A DNA stretch of 64,000 nucleotides from Bisporella sp. PMI_857 (lineage: Eukaryota > Ascomycota > Leotiomycetes > Helotiales > Helotiaceae): the NCBI GenBank assembly GCA_021307315.1, contig JAJSPD010000008.1, positions 434,001 to 498,000 on the forward strand. Reading direction: 5' to 3'. Both the position numbers and the translations under genes were made by a program. Below, in pieces: positions 47,571 to 59,800 of this stretch; position 1 is the stretch's first letter, and each line of letters begins with the position of its first letter. A model generated the notes under the pieces. The model was given only the letters and a program-made list of their open reading frames with translations, did not search any database and was not told the DNA's origin.

Positions 47571-49956
47571 TGAGATCGTTGAAGACTATCACGTTGTGGT
47601 GAACAGTTCTTCTGGGTCAAATAAGACATAACCTCGGAAAATGTTACGTCCTTATTTAGGAAAGCTTTCTTTCTGGCTTTTACATCAAGAAACTAAGCTT
47701 CATGCTCTTTCAAGTCACGGCAAGTTTCTAACTGAGCCTTTCCAATTTTGGTTTCCTGGATGATCAGGCTATCGCACGATTGAGCAAGGCATCCAAAAGC
47801 GGCCGAGGATAGAGAATATCCTCTGCTGCACAATTATCGGCGTGCTATTTTGCCTCGTACTGCCCTCTAATTTCCTAATTCCCAAACGGCAGCAGCTAGA
47901 ATGCACGGAAAAGAAAAAACTCGAAGTAGGGGTGTCTTTATGTGCGAAAATACAGGACTTGAAGCTTGCGAGGCCGAAAACTATTTAAATAGTTCTCATT
48001 TCGAGAGGTGGTGGACTTGGTAATATCAAATACAAACTCGAGTTTTAGCTGAGGCAAGTGCACCGCGGAGAGACGAGACCTAGCTCAATTTTATCACTTT
48101 ATGGGCACATGTACTGGTGGCATGCAGGCTTATATCAGCTATATGTTGATTTCCATACTTTGGAGAGCACGCTGGAATAGCCTTCACTTCCATCTTGATA
48201 CCTGCCTATTCCTGCCGCCTTCTATTATGAAGGATTATGCTCCAGCTTCTGTGTACAGATTCTAAACTTGCGTGTAAGCCGTTAGGGGCTACGGAATAAA
48301 CTCTTAGGTTGAGGATTCTTGCTTTACACGGGTTTTGATTGCTATAGCAAATGTTGTTGTCATTATTGGTTACGCTGCATGCTATTATAATATTATCTAA
48401 CACTAGAAACGGGAAGAATCTGAAGCTTTGTTTCAGCATTGGAATCACAGCACGAGGCCGCATAGGTGAAGGCCGTATGTTCCATATTACCAGCATCACC
48501 CTCGGGCGATAAATGTGTTACACTCAAGCTATGATGTTGATCAGTTGATGTTTTCAGACTTGTAAAATACGTGGATCTCTCCTCTATATTTATCCTGATT
48601 TCTTAAGTAATGTCAAAGAGGTATTTCAGATCCTGAACCAGGATATTTGCTAAGAGAAGTCGAATTATGAGTTCACCACCAAAGATCTCCTCTACCTGCT
48701 TTATATCTAGCAATGGCTATCATTTCATAAATATTTAAGCACCTATTATTACCTGACCATAATTGAGACACGGTTCGCATGATTTCCTAGGGGCAGATTC
48801 AGGACAGGCCGCCGGTTTACACGCTATCGAGAGGTTCTTTGAGGTAGGGAATACATTTTCACAGATTGTTTTCAGCACAATAGGTACGAAACGAATGGCT
48901 ATTCTGCATCACATAGCTGCCATTAAGTCTTTTTCGTTGTTTTTCCTTGGATTTCTGTCTTATGTTCTTGACAGCATTGGCAAAAGGAGCCCAAATCCGC
49001 AATACAGCGACTGAAAACCCTCAATGGATATTCCCGTCCTTGTACACCGAAGTGCTAAGGGACATGAAACCACTGATCTACTACAATACGCACCTATAGC
49101 TTCGTGTTACAGTCTGTCCAAAGCCTTGAAAACATATTCAAGATTACAAAAACAAACCTTAGAAGTTCTATTGAGGGGTTATCAGGGCAGTCCGGTCTTG
49201 AACTTGATGGAACCACGAAGTTATGCTCGATTGTCCGGACACAGGATAATCCGAGAAAGTTTGACATATAGCCGTTTGTTTCTTTTCTGTAAGAGTACAA
49301 GAAGCATGAAAGCTCTCGTCTGAACGTAGAGATGGCTGGGGTTGGTTCATTGGCCAAGAGCGTTCGAGCCTCAGAGTGAAAGACGGCACTTGGGAGAAAC
49401 GAATCCAACGATCCTCGCAAGTAGGCATTCGCAATATTGAGTGGAGCTGAAGAAGGATACGCTACTGGCATGATGGAAAAGTTCGCTTACAAGAATGCTT
49501 GGTTCAGAACATGGAAATATGATCGTCGCCACGTCTTGTAAGTATTTGCAGGCCAACCCCATACAGTTCAATGTATAAGCTAATGCTCAATGCATCAGCA
49601 ATATTAGACATTGAACAGCTTCAGGTTGCTCCCCTAAGAGCCTGCTTTGGCAAAGAGTGACCTGGCGCGAATATTGAAGAACGGATATCAGAATTTTGTT
49701 TCATCATCCTTGTTGATGTGACAAGTTCACATGTTCAAACATTAGAGCTGTAGGTTTATGTTCTAGAACTTAGGCAGCCCTTGACAACAAAATGGGTTAT
49801 CCGCAACACGTAGGAGAGTTTCTCTTTCGAGATCTGATATGGCCGCCTATAATCAAAGAATCCTCGAAAATGGATCAAGACTAGATTCAAAATCAAAAAT
49901 TCATTGGAAGCAATGAAGAAGGCACTTTCTTTGGAAGAAACAGGGATGAAGGATAT
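47571..49956. other. AT-rich stretch with short frames
   Basis: Mostly without signal. A minus-strand 125-codon frame (49471-49094) is open and could belong to the unrecognised minus-strand relic that follows, but no motif supports this. Confidence 0.4.
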
Positions 49957-50330
49957 TTACCACTTAAAGCCTGCAGGCATTAACTCAAGTCCTGTAGCAT
50001 CGTTTTCCAGATCTTCTAGACTGTGAGGTGCCTTAAGGACCCGTTGGCGCTCGGTGAACTTGAGACGTTGTCGGTGGTAGAAAAAGAGCACACGGCCAGG
50101 CTGCACTCGCACAATACCGGTACGTAGGAAAAGAATATTCTGCACAGCAAATGATGAGTTATTCTAGAACGGGGAGGCAGGAGGAGTGTCCAAATCGAGA
50201 ATTACCCCGGCTTGGACCTTCGGTTCCTGTAGAACTACAGCAACTTTATCCTCATCATTGCCAGTTTCAACAAAGTTTTTGAGGAAGAGCCGAAAGCCGA
50301 TTGATGTTTTGACCGTTTCTTTCCATTATC
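49957..50330 (-). pseudogene. Unrecognised gene relic or exon set
   Basis: Two minus-strand segments have good coding texture. One (about 50317 down to 50163) reads WKETVKTSIGFRLFLKNF, then ETGNDEDKVAVVLQEPK and VILDLDTPPASPF. The other (50145 to 49957) reads ILFLRTGIVRVQPGRVLFFYHRQ and EDLENDATGLELMPAGFK, ending at a GTAAAT that looks like a splice donor. Stops on both sides (TGA-TAA near 50318) mean the flanking exons are damaged or spliced out. I do not recognise the family. Confidence 0.35.
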
Positions 50331-50697
50331 AGCTGCAAGCTGTTTCGCTTGTTCTTTGTATCACAATAGCTGTTGTCTCAATCGTCCTCCGGACTTGCAC
50401 CAGCGTTTCAAGAGATCCCAAGGACCAAACGAGAATTGATGATCTTCATCTAGCACGATGGGGGCCGATATCTCATGGCTATGTACTGTAGCGAATCTAC
50501 CATTTAGTGATGCATGAACTTCCAAGGCGATGCTCCGAGCCTCAGGTTGAAAGGGTCCGTTTCGTCAGCATTATTCCTCCCGAGGCTCTCAGAGGGGAGA
50601 TAATCGCTTTTGTTATTGCATAAAAGAGCGACCATACGTAGAGACTTTGAGCATGGGAATGCCTGAAGGCGATCAAACCTTTGCGTATTGCCCCGGA

Positions 50698-50719
50698 CTG
50701 AAATGGACTGAAATGGACT
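50698..50719. repeat. Short direct tandem repeat (TGAAATGGAC x2)
   Basis: Two adjacent copies of a ten-base unit followed by TG. Of no evident function. Confidence 0.7.
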
Positions 50720-52794
50720 GGCAACGTGGATAAAAGTCTTCGCGAGGCTTGGCGTTGAGTTCGGACGAAAATTCAGCGGTGACCCTGCACTCACCGATTA
50801 TTACTGTCCTGTATGTATAGCGTTCACCCCAACTGCCTTGTCTTGTCTCGACTCATGATACCGCACCGCACTATTTTTAGCCGATCAGGCCCCTTTCACG
50901 TCTGAAGATAGTGGAGAGAGAGCATGATGACTTTGCCTAGAATCAGGTGCTGCTTGAGACGAGGTTTTGGGTTTCTGGATCTGGGTGAAACGTGATGCTG
51001 AATGAATTCGACCAGGAATGCTAAGCTGTCAAAGGCAACTCTCGATGGGGTTGAGGAGGGCAGGAGCACGAGGAGTGAATGAACTGATCAATTGCTGGCT
51101 GGCGGTATTTAAGGGCCAATAATGCTTACGATGGCGCGGGAGAGATATCGACCACCAGATCTTCTGGAAGCACGACTTTTTAGCATAAAGATCTGGCTCG
51201 AAACAGGAAGTTGACTATCGGGCTTGTGCTGAAAGGTTAGTTTACATTACCAGAGCTCGCTTCTATCATGAGGAGTCGAGGAGTGCGCATTAAGTCAGCA
51301 CTTGAAGTGGAAGCCTTGTCAGTTTCAACCCCGCAGTGGTTTTCGTTTTTACTTGATCGGAGTTTTCTCTCTCCATGAGTCAGAGTTAAAACACCGAGGT
51401 ATCAGAGGAACAGTCAGTCACGCTGATGAATCTATTTGTTATACAGCAATAGTGCTATGCGCGGCAGACCCCACGGTGTATGGTCGCGGCAGTGGCAGCA
51501 GCAACAACAGCCGCAACAATGTGGGTAGTGGCCGATTTTAGGTGCTAAAACATGGTGGTTTGCGATGATGTTGTATGACCCCCTATTTTGAGGATTTAGG
51601 GGGTGGAGGGGGGGACGGGTACCTGACTAAAAGTGTCTTCACCATACTCGATTTAGCAGCTTACAGTGCATCAGCGCCAATCATGCGTTAGCAGACGCAG
51701 GTACAGGACAGCAACCAGCCGCGGATTCTACCGTTGGATGAACTCGATCTGAGGCAAACCAGCCAACCACGGCCATATCTCTAGCCAGACTTTCGTGGCG
51801 CCTTAACGCGATGGAGAAATTCTTCAAAAATAGCATCCCCGAACTGGCGGCAAATTCATGCTTTCCCCCTAACCTGATCGTCACGATGTTTTGTTATTGT
51901 TTCATTCATTGGTCCACGTATTGACCCGTCTTTTCTTATGATTGGCTTGTCAGACCTAATAGCCTTTCCTCGCGGCCACCATGTAACAAACGACGAGGAC
52001 TTTCGTCGAGGATCATGCCCCAAGCGAGAGAGGAGCACACAAAGTTGGAGAGAAAAGTTACAGCAGATATATTGGTGTGCATGACGGACGATTGCAGGTG
52101 CTACGATATTTTAGCAGAATTCTGTCGTGACGCGTAGCAAGTGCTTATCATTATCGTCATAATCATCATCATCAGTGTTACTATGATTGATCGCGATATT
52201 GTGCTGTTGGCACCGCTCGAGAGCAACAATTGAGGCACAGACGAGGTTGGCATCTGATAGATCTGTAAGGCGGCATAGACGTGAGCTGCTTGGCCTGTGA
52301 AATGCACTGGGAACGTTATTTTGAGTTCTGCGCCCCCTTGTTCAGGCGGGAGAATCTGTCCTTGTCCCCTGGACGGGCTTCCATGGCCAGGTATCGAGCA
52401 CGATGTGTATGGTCGGACTTGGACGCCTCGACTAGCTCAGGGGTCCATGTCTGAGGAAAGAGTTGAGCAGGGATCATCGAAGCCATTGGGTGAGGATGAC
52501 TGTGGATGGGCAACGATGGATGAACCGGTTGAGAGACCATGCACGAAGAACGCGTGAGCATAGGCCCCAGGGGAACGCAGTCATGCTTGCGGTCTGCATC
52601 AACACCTGAAAAAGCTTCTCCTTTTTTTTTCTTCCCCCTTCTCCTGTTTCTTGATTCGGTGGGCTTAGGGGAGCCTGAGAATAGTGGGTAGTGAGAGAGA
52701 GATGCAGAAGGAGAAGAAAAGGAAAAGAAAAAGGAAGAAAAATGGAAAGGAGATGGGATAGAATGGATAAAAGCATCGAAAATAGAGTTATGTG

Positions 52795-52824
52795 CTACTA
52801 CTACTACTACTGCTACTACTACCA
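52795..52824. repeat. (CTA)n microsatellite
   Basis: About ten CTA triplets with one CTG interruption, about 820 bases before the homeodomain start codon. Confidence 0.9.
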
Positions 52825-53115
52825 CAGTATTTGTAGATAGTCCTCGCATACTGCATGTACTGTAGTGTTGCATTTAGGGGCCTCCCCCCCATAAGCACCG
52901 TAAGCACCTTAACCATACAGGACTTTTATGCAAACCCACTTCTTAGCCAGTGTGGCCAAGCATTTCCTGCTCTTCAAAACCCGCGCTTAACCGTTTCGAG
53001 ATCCAAGACCTGTTCCACCCGCCAAACCCACACAACCCTACCACCACACCACCACCACCCGCCGCTTCACTCTTCAGGTCATCCTCGCCGCTTTTTCCTC
53101 TCTCCTGTTCCTCTT

Positions 53116-53150
53116 ACTCTTTCTCTCTCTCTCTCTTTTTTTTTTTCCCC
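53116..53150. repeat. (CT)n plus T-run leader tract
   Basis: A CT dinucleotide run followed by eleven T, in the presumed leader of the homeodomain gene. Pyrimidine tracts like this often mark fungal core promoters. Confidence 0.8.
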
Positions 53151-53642
53151 ACCACCACCTCGTCGTCGTTCGCCGCCTGTCATCGTGTCGTCGTGATACT
53201 TCTTCCCTCTCTCCCTCTCTCTTTTATTTCATAGCCCTTTACGGACCCGTCACTCCTTTCGGTCCATTACGCTCCTTCGGCTTTTATAGTCTTTTGATTT
53301 CAACTCTTCGGTTCACACTCCTTCGGAAGAACCCATTTTTCAGATCCTTCAACTTGGAGATAACCTTGAATCCCTATACCTTTCTCTCGTTCCTGCCAGA
53401 TACAGCGAAGCATTTTTCAATCACACTTGTTCTTCTTTGATTTACTCGATACTTCTATCGTTTTACATTTGTCCAATATTTGACACCACAAGCGCAACTG
53501 CGAACCCCACAGTCCTTCGACGTTGCTGGAACACACATAACATACCATGATTGCGACAATATAGAGAAGAAGCAGGAGGAATATAAACTTGGGCAGTTTA
53601 CGCAATATACTTAGAACCGACGTGCTACCCCATACCAGCAAG

Positions 53643-55528
53643 ATGTCAGACTTGTCGCAAGATGACGCGGCGGTTAAGGTGTCGTCCACACCATCACCAA
53701 CCGCGTCCAACCCAGCAAGCAGCACCTCCGCATCCCGAAGACCGCCCCGGAAAAGCACGTTGACTCAACAGCAAAAGAACCAAAAGAGACAACGCGCTAC
53801 TCAGGACCAATTAGTTACGCTGGAGATCGAATTCAACAAGAACCCTACACCTACGGCAACCGTTAGAGAACGAATTGCGGAAGACATCAACATGACGGAG
53901 CGATCTGTGCAGATTTGGTTTCAGAACAGGTGGGCCTTGTGTGTAGTTGGTCTGTGACGCTGAAACTAACACATTATAGGCGTGCTAAAATAAAGCTTAT
54001 CGCAAAAAAGAGCATTGAAACTGGGGAGGATTGCGATGCTATTCCGGACTCAATGCGCCAATATCTTGCCCTCCAGGCCATGGAATCTGGGAAGTCATTA
54101 GGGGCTAACTTTTTGGGTCGAGGAGGGCTTATGCCTTATGGTACTGGGAGCATGATGATGGGTGGAGATGGAGGTCCTCAGGGCAAAGTTGGTAAGTGCA
54201 ATTTCCTTGCCATGGTATAAAATCTTACTGACTTTTCTGTAGTTATTCACCATCTTTCTTGCCGGTCCTTGAGCATTGGCTCATGGAGGAGAGTAGGACA
54301 AAATGCCATGGACCTCATCATATTTTACTCACCAGACAAAGCCTGCATGACATACTATATTAATAACGACCAAGCAGGATACAAGATCGAATATCCATTT
54401 GCGTACATCAAGAATATCTACCTGGAAAATGGAGATATGGAAGTGGGAAAGCCTGGTGGACTGGTCGTTGAACTCAACCGGCCGCCTAATTTTTTTATGG
54501 ACTCATCTGGATCTGGTGGATTTTTCCAGTGTGGTGACTTTACAGAAGATCAGCAGGCATCTTCGATAATGGTCCATCATCTTGGTGGTCACCCGAAGGT
54601 CTTGAGTGGACAATTAGCTAAATTGGTGTCCCTGGATTCGTTCATGACGCGCCATAGCCCGTTTGACAACCATCAACAACTATCTGTGTCCGCGCCTGTC
54701 TCGCCCACTGGTCACCGTCCAGCATCACAGCCGAATTACAATGCTCAGGCTCATGTTGGCATGTTCCAGGAATCACAGTGGGGTATTGGCGTGCATCCTG
54801 CAGCACGAGGACCAGGCCACAAGCGACAAAGGAGTCGATCTGTCCCAATGGCTGTTGACTTCTCCATGTTCCAGCACCAGATGCCGTCATTCCTTATTCA
54901 ACACCCAGGCGAAACTCAACCGCAACCCCACAACCCGAACATTTTTGCGCCTGTTCCTCAGCAACCAAATAACCTTGGTCCCATAGGACCAAATCTGCGC
55001 ATCGATACGTCCTCTGGTTATGGTATGGAGTTCAGACAATATCCTATGTCGGCAGCCACGACAGCATCACCCTCAGAGTATGTTGCTAGTCCATTTTATT
55101 CCCAAGGACCCGACTCTGCAGCCTTACCCGCTTCTTCTTTCAACAACACCCCCTTTACCGTGCCATTCCTTTCGCCTAACCCTATGGTCGATCCTCAACA
55201 CATGATTCAGCCGTCAGTATCTCCATTGTCGTTCGTAAGCCATGGAAGCCATGGAGACCCAGCAATTGTAGATCAGTCTCCGCCGCTTTCCATGATGCAC
55301 CGAAGCGCCTCTGCCGACGTTTATGGCATGTCACACGATCCCCATTCAAATATGTCAGAGGATGGCAATGCACTGAATGAGATGTACTCGAAACACACCC
55401 TCAACCTTCCAATGCATCCTCATTCTCCAGCGGCATTCGCAGAACAAACGGCTGCGGATATGGATATGAATCAGCTTGTTTCATTCGACGAGAATCCCGC
55501 TAGCATGAGTCCGGAGAACCATTCATAA
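53643..55528 (+). CDS. Homeodomain transcription factor (Pah1/HTF1-like)
   Basis: A nuclear DNA-binding regulator. Exons 53643-53929, 53980-54191 and 54243-55528 sum to 1785 nt, 594 residues, without a frameshift. The homeodomain (about residues 40-100) shows [19 protein letters not shown] and the recognition helix [15 protein letters not shown], whose last Arg codon spans intron one. A second conserved block follows ([21 protein letters not shown], then [20 protein letters not shown] and [16 protein letters not shown]), which I associate with fungal Pah1/HTF1 homeoproteins that control conidiation or hyphal branching. The C-terminus is long, Pro/Gln/Ser-rich and presumably disordered. The start is the first ATG after a long pyrimidine-rich leader, giving [11 protein letters not shown]. 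The subfamily is from memory. Confidence 0.9.
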
Positions 55529-56845
55529 AAAGGCTGATGTTTAGATCATTTTGATCGCGACTAGGCTTCGTATCTTATCATTGTGTCTAATTTTGGATAC
55601 ACGAAGAAGGATGACGGCAAAGAACAGTATTGTTATTTCCGTCAAGAATGTGTGATTTCAGCGAATGCAGCATGCGCGGCGTTTTATGGTGGTGTTTCTA
55701 TGGATGATCGGTATATACACATCACGGCTGCTGCGGACTTGCTGCTTCTTCCTGTCGATTTTTGATCTCGCACTAATAATGTGTGTTCCAACCGACACGC
55801 ACGTTGTTTCCTTGAGTTTTCTTTGTCTTTTACGCCACGAACTTGCATGACGAATCTACTCTCTCGATCATGCGTGTCTGGCACAGCGCGATCGTTTTTC
55901 TCTCATCGGATTTTGCGGGCGTGCTCCTGTTTTGATGCATCTCTTCTTCGTATGTTTGTATTGTCTCCTGAGGAGACTTCTAGGTGGATCTTGGTGAATG
56001 GTCTGGGGAAGAAAATTTGTGTGGAGATACCAAAGGGAGTGAGAGAAACATTTGCCGGTTTGCATTTGGAGAGGTAACAATGGGGAGGGACTTAATAGTT
56101 CAAAGAATCTACTTGTGAATCTACCCATTTCCGTAACTTGTGCAGGGACAGACAAATCCGCTTCCAACTTCCAAAATCAAGCACCGTATAAAGGTTCGCA
56201 CAAATACTGAGAATTAGGAGTGATCTCAAATCTAGTTCAACAATTTGGACCTGAACGAGTGACGCCTTGTCTCTTTTTAGCATTACCTAATTGGGCTCTT
56301 GGCACATGTGAAAAGATGCTTATCAGATGCAGTTAGTTAGGATATTGATTGAGCTCCAATGACACGTATAACAAGGGGAGTATCCGTTGTTTGAGGTTAG
56401 ATTTCTCGTAGTAGGCCGCAATTAGTACTTCTGTCAGAAAGTATTCTTGCTTGACGTGAACCATTCAATTCCGAAGATCCAAGGTCTTAGGTCTTGGAAA
56501 AATGCTCCGCCACAATATTGACACGAGTATCATTCCCAGACACCATGATCTGCCCCAGGTTCCGAAGCCTGTTCTCTCCTCAATTTTCAGAAGTCTGGCG
56601 GACTACAATCTTCGCAATCACTCTTTCAATGTCCATTTAATATAGTTCTATTTTCTAATGCTGTCGTTATTCATGATGAAATGTTTTTATAGAGGCCACA
56701 CAATCGAAATACGAGGATCTAGGAATTGCTAGAAAGTTCACATTTATGTAAGGAACATCAACGAGTCTCTAGGGATTAAGCGGGCGATCTATACTGGCAG
56801 ATTAAGCTGGAGCAGAGTATCTGAATGAATCCAGGAACCGCTGCC
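55529..56845. other. Intergenic, nothing recognised
   Basis: About 1.3 kb between the homeodomain gene and the flippase gene, both on the plus strand. Frames of up to 98 codons have no motif. The left part is the 3-prime region of the homeodomain gene. Confidence 0.5.
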
Positions 56846-59800
56846 ATGGCTCCCAACCCACCTTCATCAAGACAAGGACGGCGCAAAGGCCCCGGATAAA
56901 GAGCTTCACAAGGTTCGATTCTCCCAGGACCTAGACCGCGCAACCGCGTCTACGTCCGCCGAACGTCCTCCCACCCCAAACCTCACTCTTGATACAGCAT
57001 CTGCGCCCAAAAGCCCGGTCGAAGTGTCCGAGTCTGCGCCGGGGCTTTCGCAGAGAAAACCCCTGAGCCCTACGTCACCCAGAGCGAGAGATAGAGGATA
57101 TTCATTGCGGAGAGCGTTGTTCTCGAGAAATATAAACAATGGAGGAACGAGTCCGATTGAGCTTGCGGAGGCGGGATCCTCGAGCGAAGGCGCTGGAGCA
57201 GGAAAGGCGGAGGAGGGCAAGGGGAAGAAGGGGAACGCGTCTGTTGCTGTATCATCAGCCACTACGACTGCAGGGGCGTCATCGAAGCAGTACAGATCCG
57301 AATCATCCGACTATGATTCTGTATTATTAAAGGCTCGGGAGAAGAAGACGAGGACAATGAACTTGCCGCATTATGGAATATACGCACGGACGCGACCCGT
57401 GAAAATGCACTGATTAGAAAGATGCAAACGTTTTGGGAGGAAAAGATATACAAGCCGCTGTTCGAGAAGAAACAGCTCCCTCCCTCTAAGGATGGGCGAC
57501 ATGTCGATCTAGATGCCTTGCGCAGGACGCCGATTATAGATGAGAGAACTGGGAAGAAGCATATCGGGAATACGATACGCTCGAGTCGGTACACGATATG
57601 GGATTTCATTCCACGGCAACTCATATTCCAGTTCTCTAAATTAGCAAATGCATACTTTTTGCTGATGTCGATTCTTCAAATGATTCCTGGACTTTCGCCT
57701 GTTGGCTCATATACGACTATCGCGCCATTGCTGCTTTTCATAGCGCTCAGTATGAGTAAGGAAGGATGGGATGATTACCGGCGGTATAAGCTTGATAAGA
57801 TCGAGAATAACAAGGAGACTTTGGTTCTCAATGCTAATCAGCGTCATTCTAGCGGCGCGAAATTGTCACAGTCTGATTCTGGTAAACCACATGGAAAAAT
57901 CAGGGAGTTTCTATCTGCTAGAGAGAAATCTGATTCGAGGTGTGATGAAGACAATACTACGCTCTCAACTCAGGATTCGAATCTTTGGGCACATCTGAAG
58001 TGGCAGGATGTGAAAGTTGGGGATATCATCAAGCTTAGGAGGGATGATGACATTCCAGCAGATATAGTCCTGCTATATGCCTCGGGCGTCAATGGCATTG
58101 CTTATATCGAAACCATGGCTCTTGATGGTGAGACTAATCTGAAGACCAAACAAGCACCAGTGTCTTTGGCGAAGCGCTGTACCACAACAGATGATCTGAT
58201 AGCATGCCGAGCAAACATAGTTGTTGAAGACCCAAATCTTGATCTATACAACTTCGATGGGAGGGTCACAATATGATGGAGAAACCTTACCCCTCACAAC
58301 AAACGAGATCGTGTTCAGGGGAAGCACCCTCAGAAACACTGATACAGCGATCGGCATGATCATCAATTCCGGAGAAGAGTGCAAGATCCGTATGAACGCT
58401 AACAAAAGCCTACGGATCAAAACTCCTGCCATGCAGACGATCTCTAACAAAATCGTGGTTATGCTTGTATTTTTCGTCATTCTTCTATCTTTGTTCTGTA
58501 CAATCGCTTACCAGATCTGGACAAATAATATCGAAAACGACTCTTGGTATCTTGAAGGCGCCCACTTGAACTTCAGCTTCATTATTGTTGGGTTCATTAT
58601 TCTGTACAACACTTTGATCCCCCTATCACTTTATGTGAGTTTAGAGATTATCAAAGTGGGCATGTTCCTACTTTTGAAGGATGTAGATATGTACGATCCA
58701 GTATCTGACACGCCAATGGTTTGTAATACTACTACCATTCTTGAGAATTTGGGTCAGGTTGATTATGTCTTTTCAGACAAGACCGGAACGTTAACCGATA
58801 ATGTTATGCGGTTTCGAAAACTCAGTGTAGCGGGATATGCCTGGCTTCATGATGTTGATCTGCAAAAGGAGGCAGCCGAAAAGCTTGTACTGGCTGAGAA
58901 ATTAGAGAAAAAAGACAAGGGGAAGGGAAAAGTCATTGCTAAGAAATCGTCTATGCGCAAGAAGACGCACCGACCAGCAATCGCAAGGAATGATACGGAC
59001 TTGACTGCTGGTACCACTGAACGGCCGGGATACTTAAGAAGAATAAGTACGACGTCTATCTGGAAGTCCTCGGCAAGACCTGCGAAAGCACAGCCAGAGT
59101 TCCGCACAGAGGATCTTTTGAAATACATTCAGCACAAGCCTCACAGCATATTTACCAAAAAGGCTAAATTCTTCCTCTTGTCCCTTGCTCTCTGCCATAC
59201 TTGTTTACCTGAGGTGAAGGAAGATGGAGAAGTAGAGTTTCAGGCTGCATCTCCCGATGAATTAGCGTTGGTCCGAGCAGCTCAAGAGTGTGGTTATTTA
59301 GTTATTGACCGTGCTGCACGAACGATCACGTTGTCGATTCGTGGTGCAACAGAATCGGCCGAGCCGATCACTGAAACCTATGAGATCCTTGACGTAATAG
59401 AGTTTTCAAGCAAGAGAAAGCGCATGTCAATTATCGTCAGGTTTCCGAATGGCAAGATCTGTATCCTTTGTAAAGGAGCCGACAGCGCTATCTTACCACG
59501 ATTGAAGCTTGCGTCTCTAGCCCAACAGAAAGTGGGAGAGGTGCATCGGAGAGCCAATAAGAGGAAGAGCATGGAGGTAGAAGAAGCGTTAAGGAGAATG
59601 AGTGAATCTAGTCCTAGGAACAGCTTCAGCCGACCAAGCATAACATTGTCTCGACCTAGCATGGCGAGAAGTCGTAAGAGTAAGTTCAAATCATACACAC
59701 GCTCCGAGGGAAGGCAAGGTCGTTAACAATTCCTAGGCATTGGCGCTGGACGGCCAAGTATGGCCAGCTCAAGGATGCCATCAATTCGTGACGAACTTGA

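Larger units (their letters stand above)
50800..53642. other. Long upstream region of the homeodomain gene
   Basis: About 2.8 kb without a convincing gene. It includes several low-complexity tracts (a CTA triplet repeat, CCACCA runs, CT-rich and T-rich runs) that grow denser towards the homeodomain start, as in long leaders of fungal regulatory genes. The minus-strand 185-codon frame at 52873-52316 is largely repeat-driven (Val, Ser and Lys runs). Confidence 0.5.

Noticed and set aside
52316..52873. 185-codon minus-strand frame upstream of the homeodomain gene
   Set aside because: Composition is driven by the CTA, T-run and purine-rich tracts; no domain and no splice or start context.
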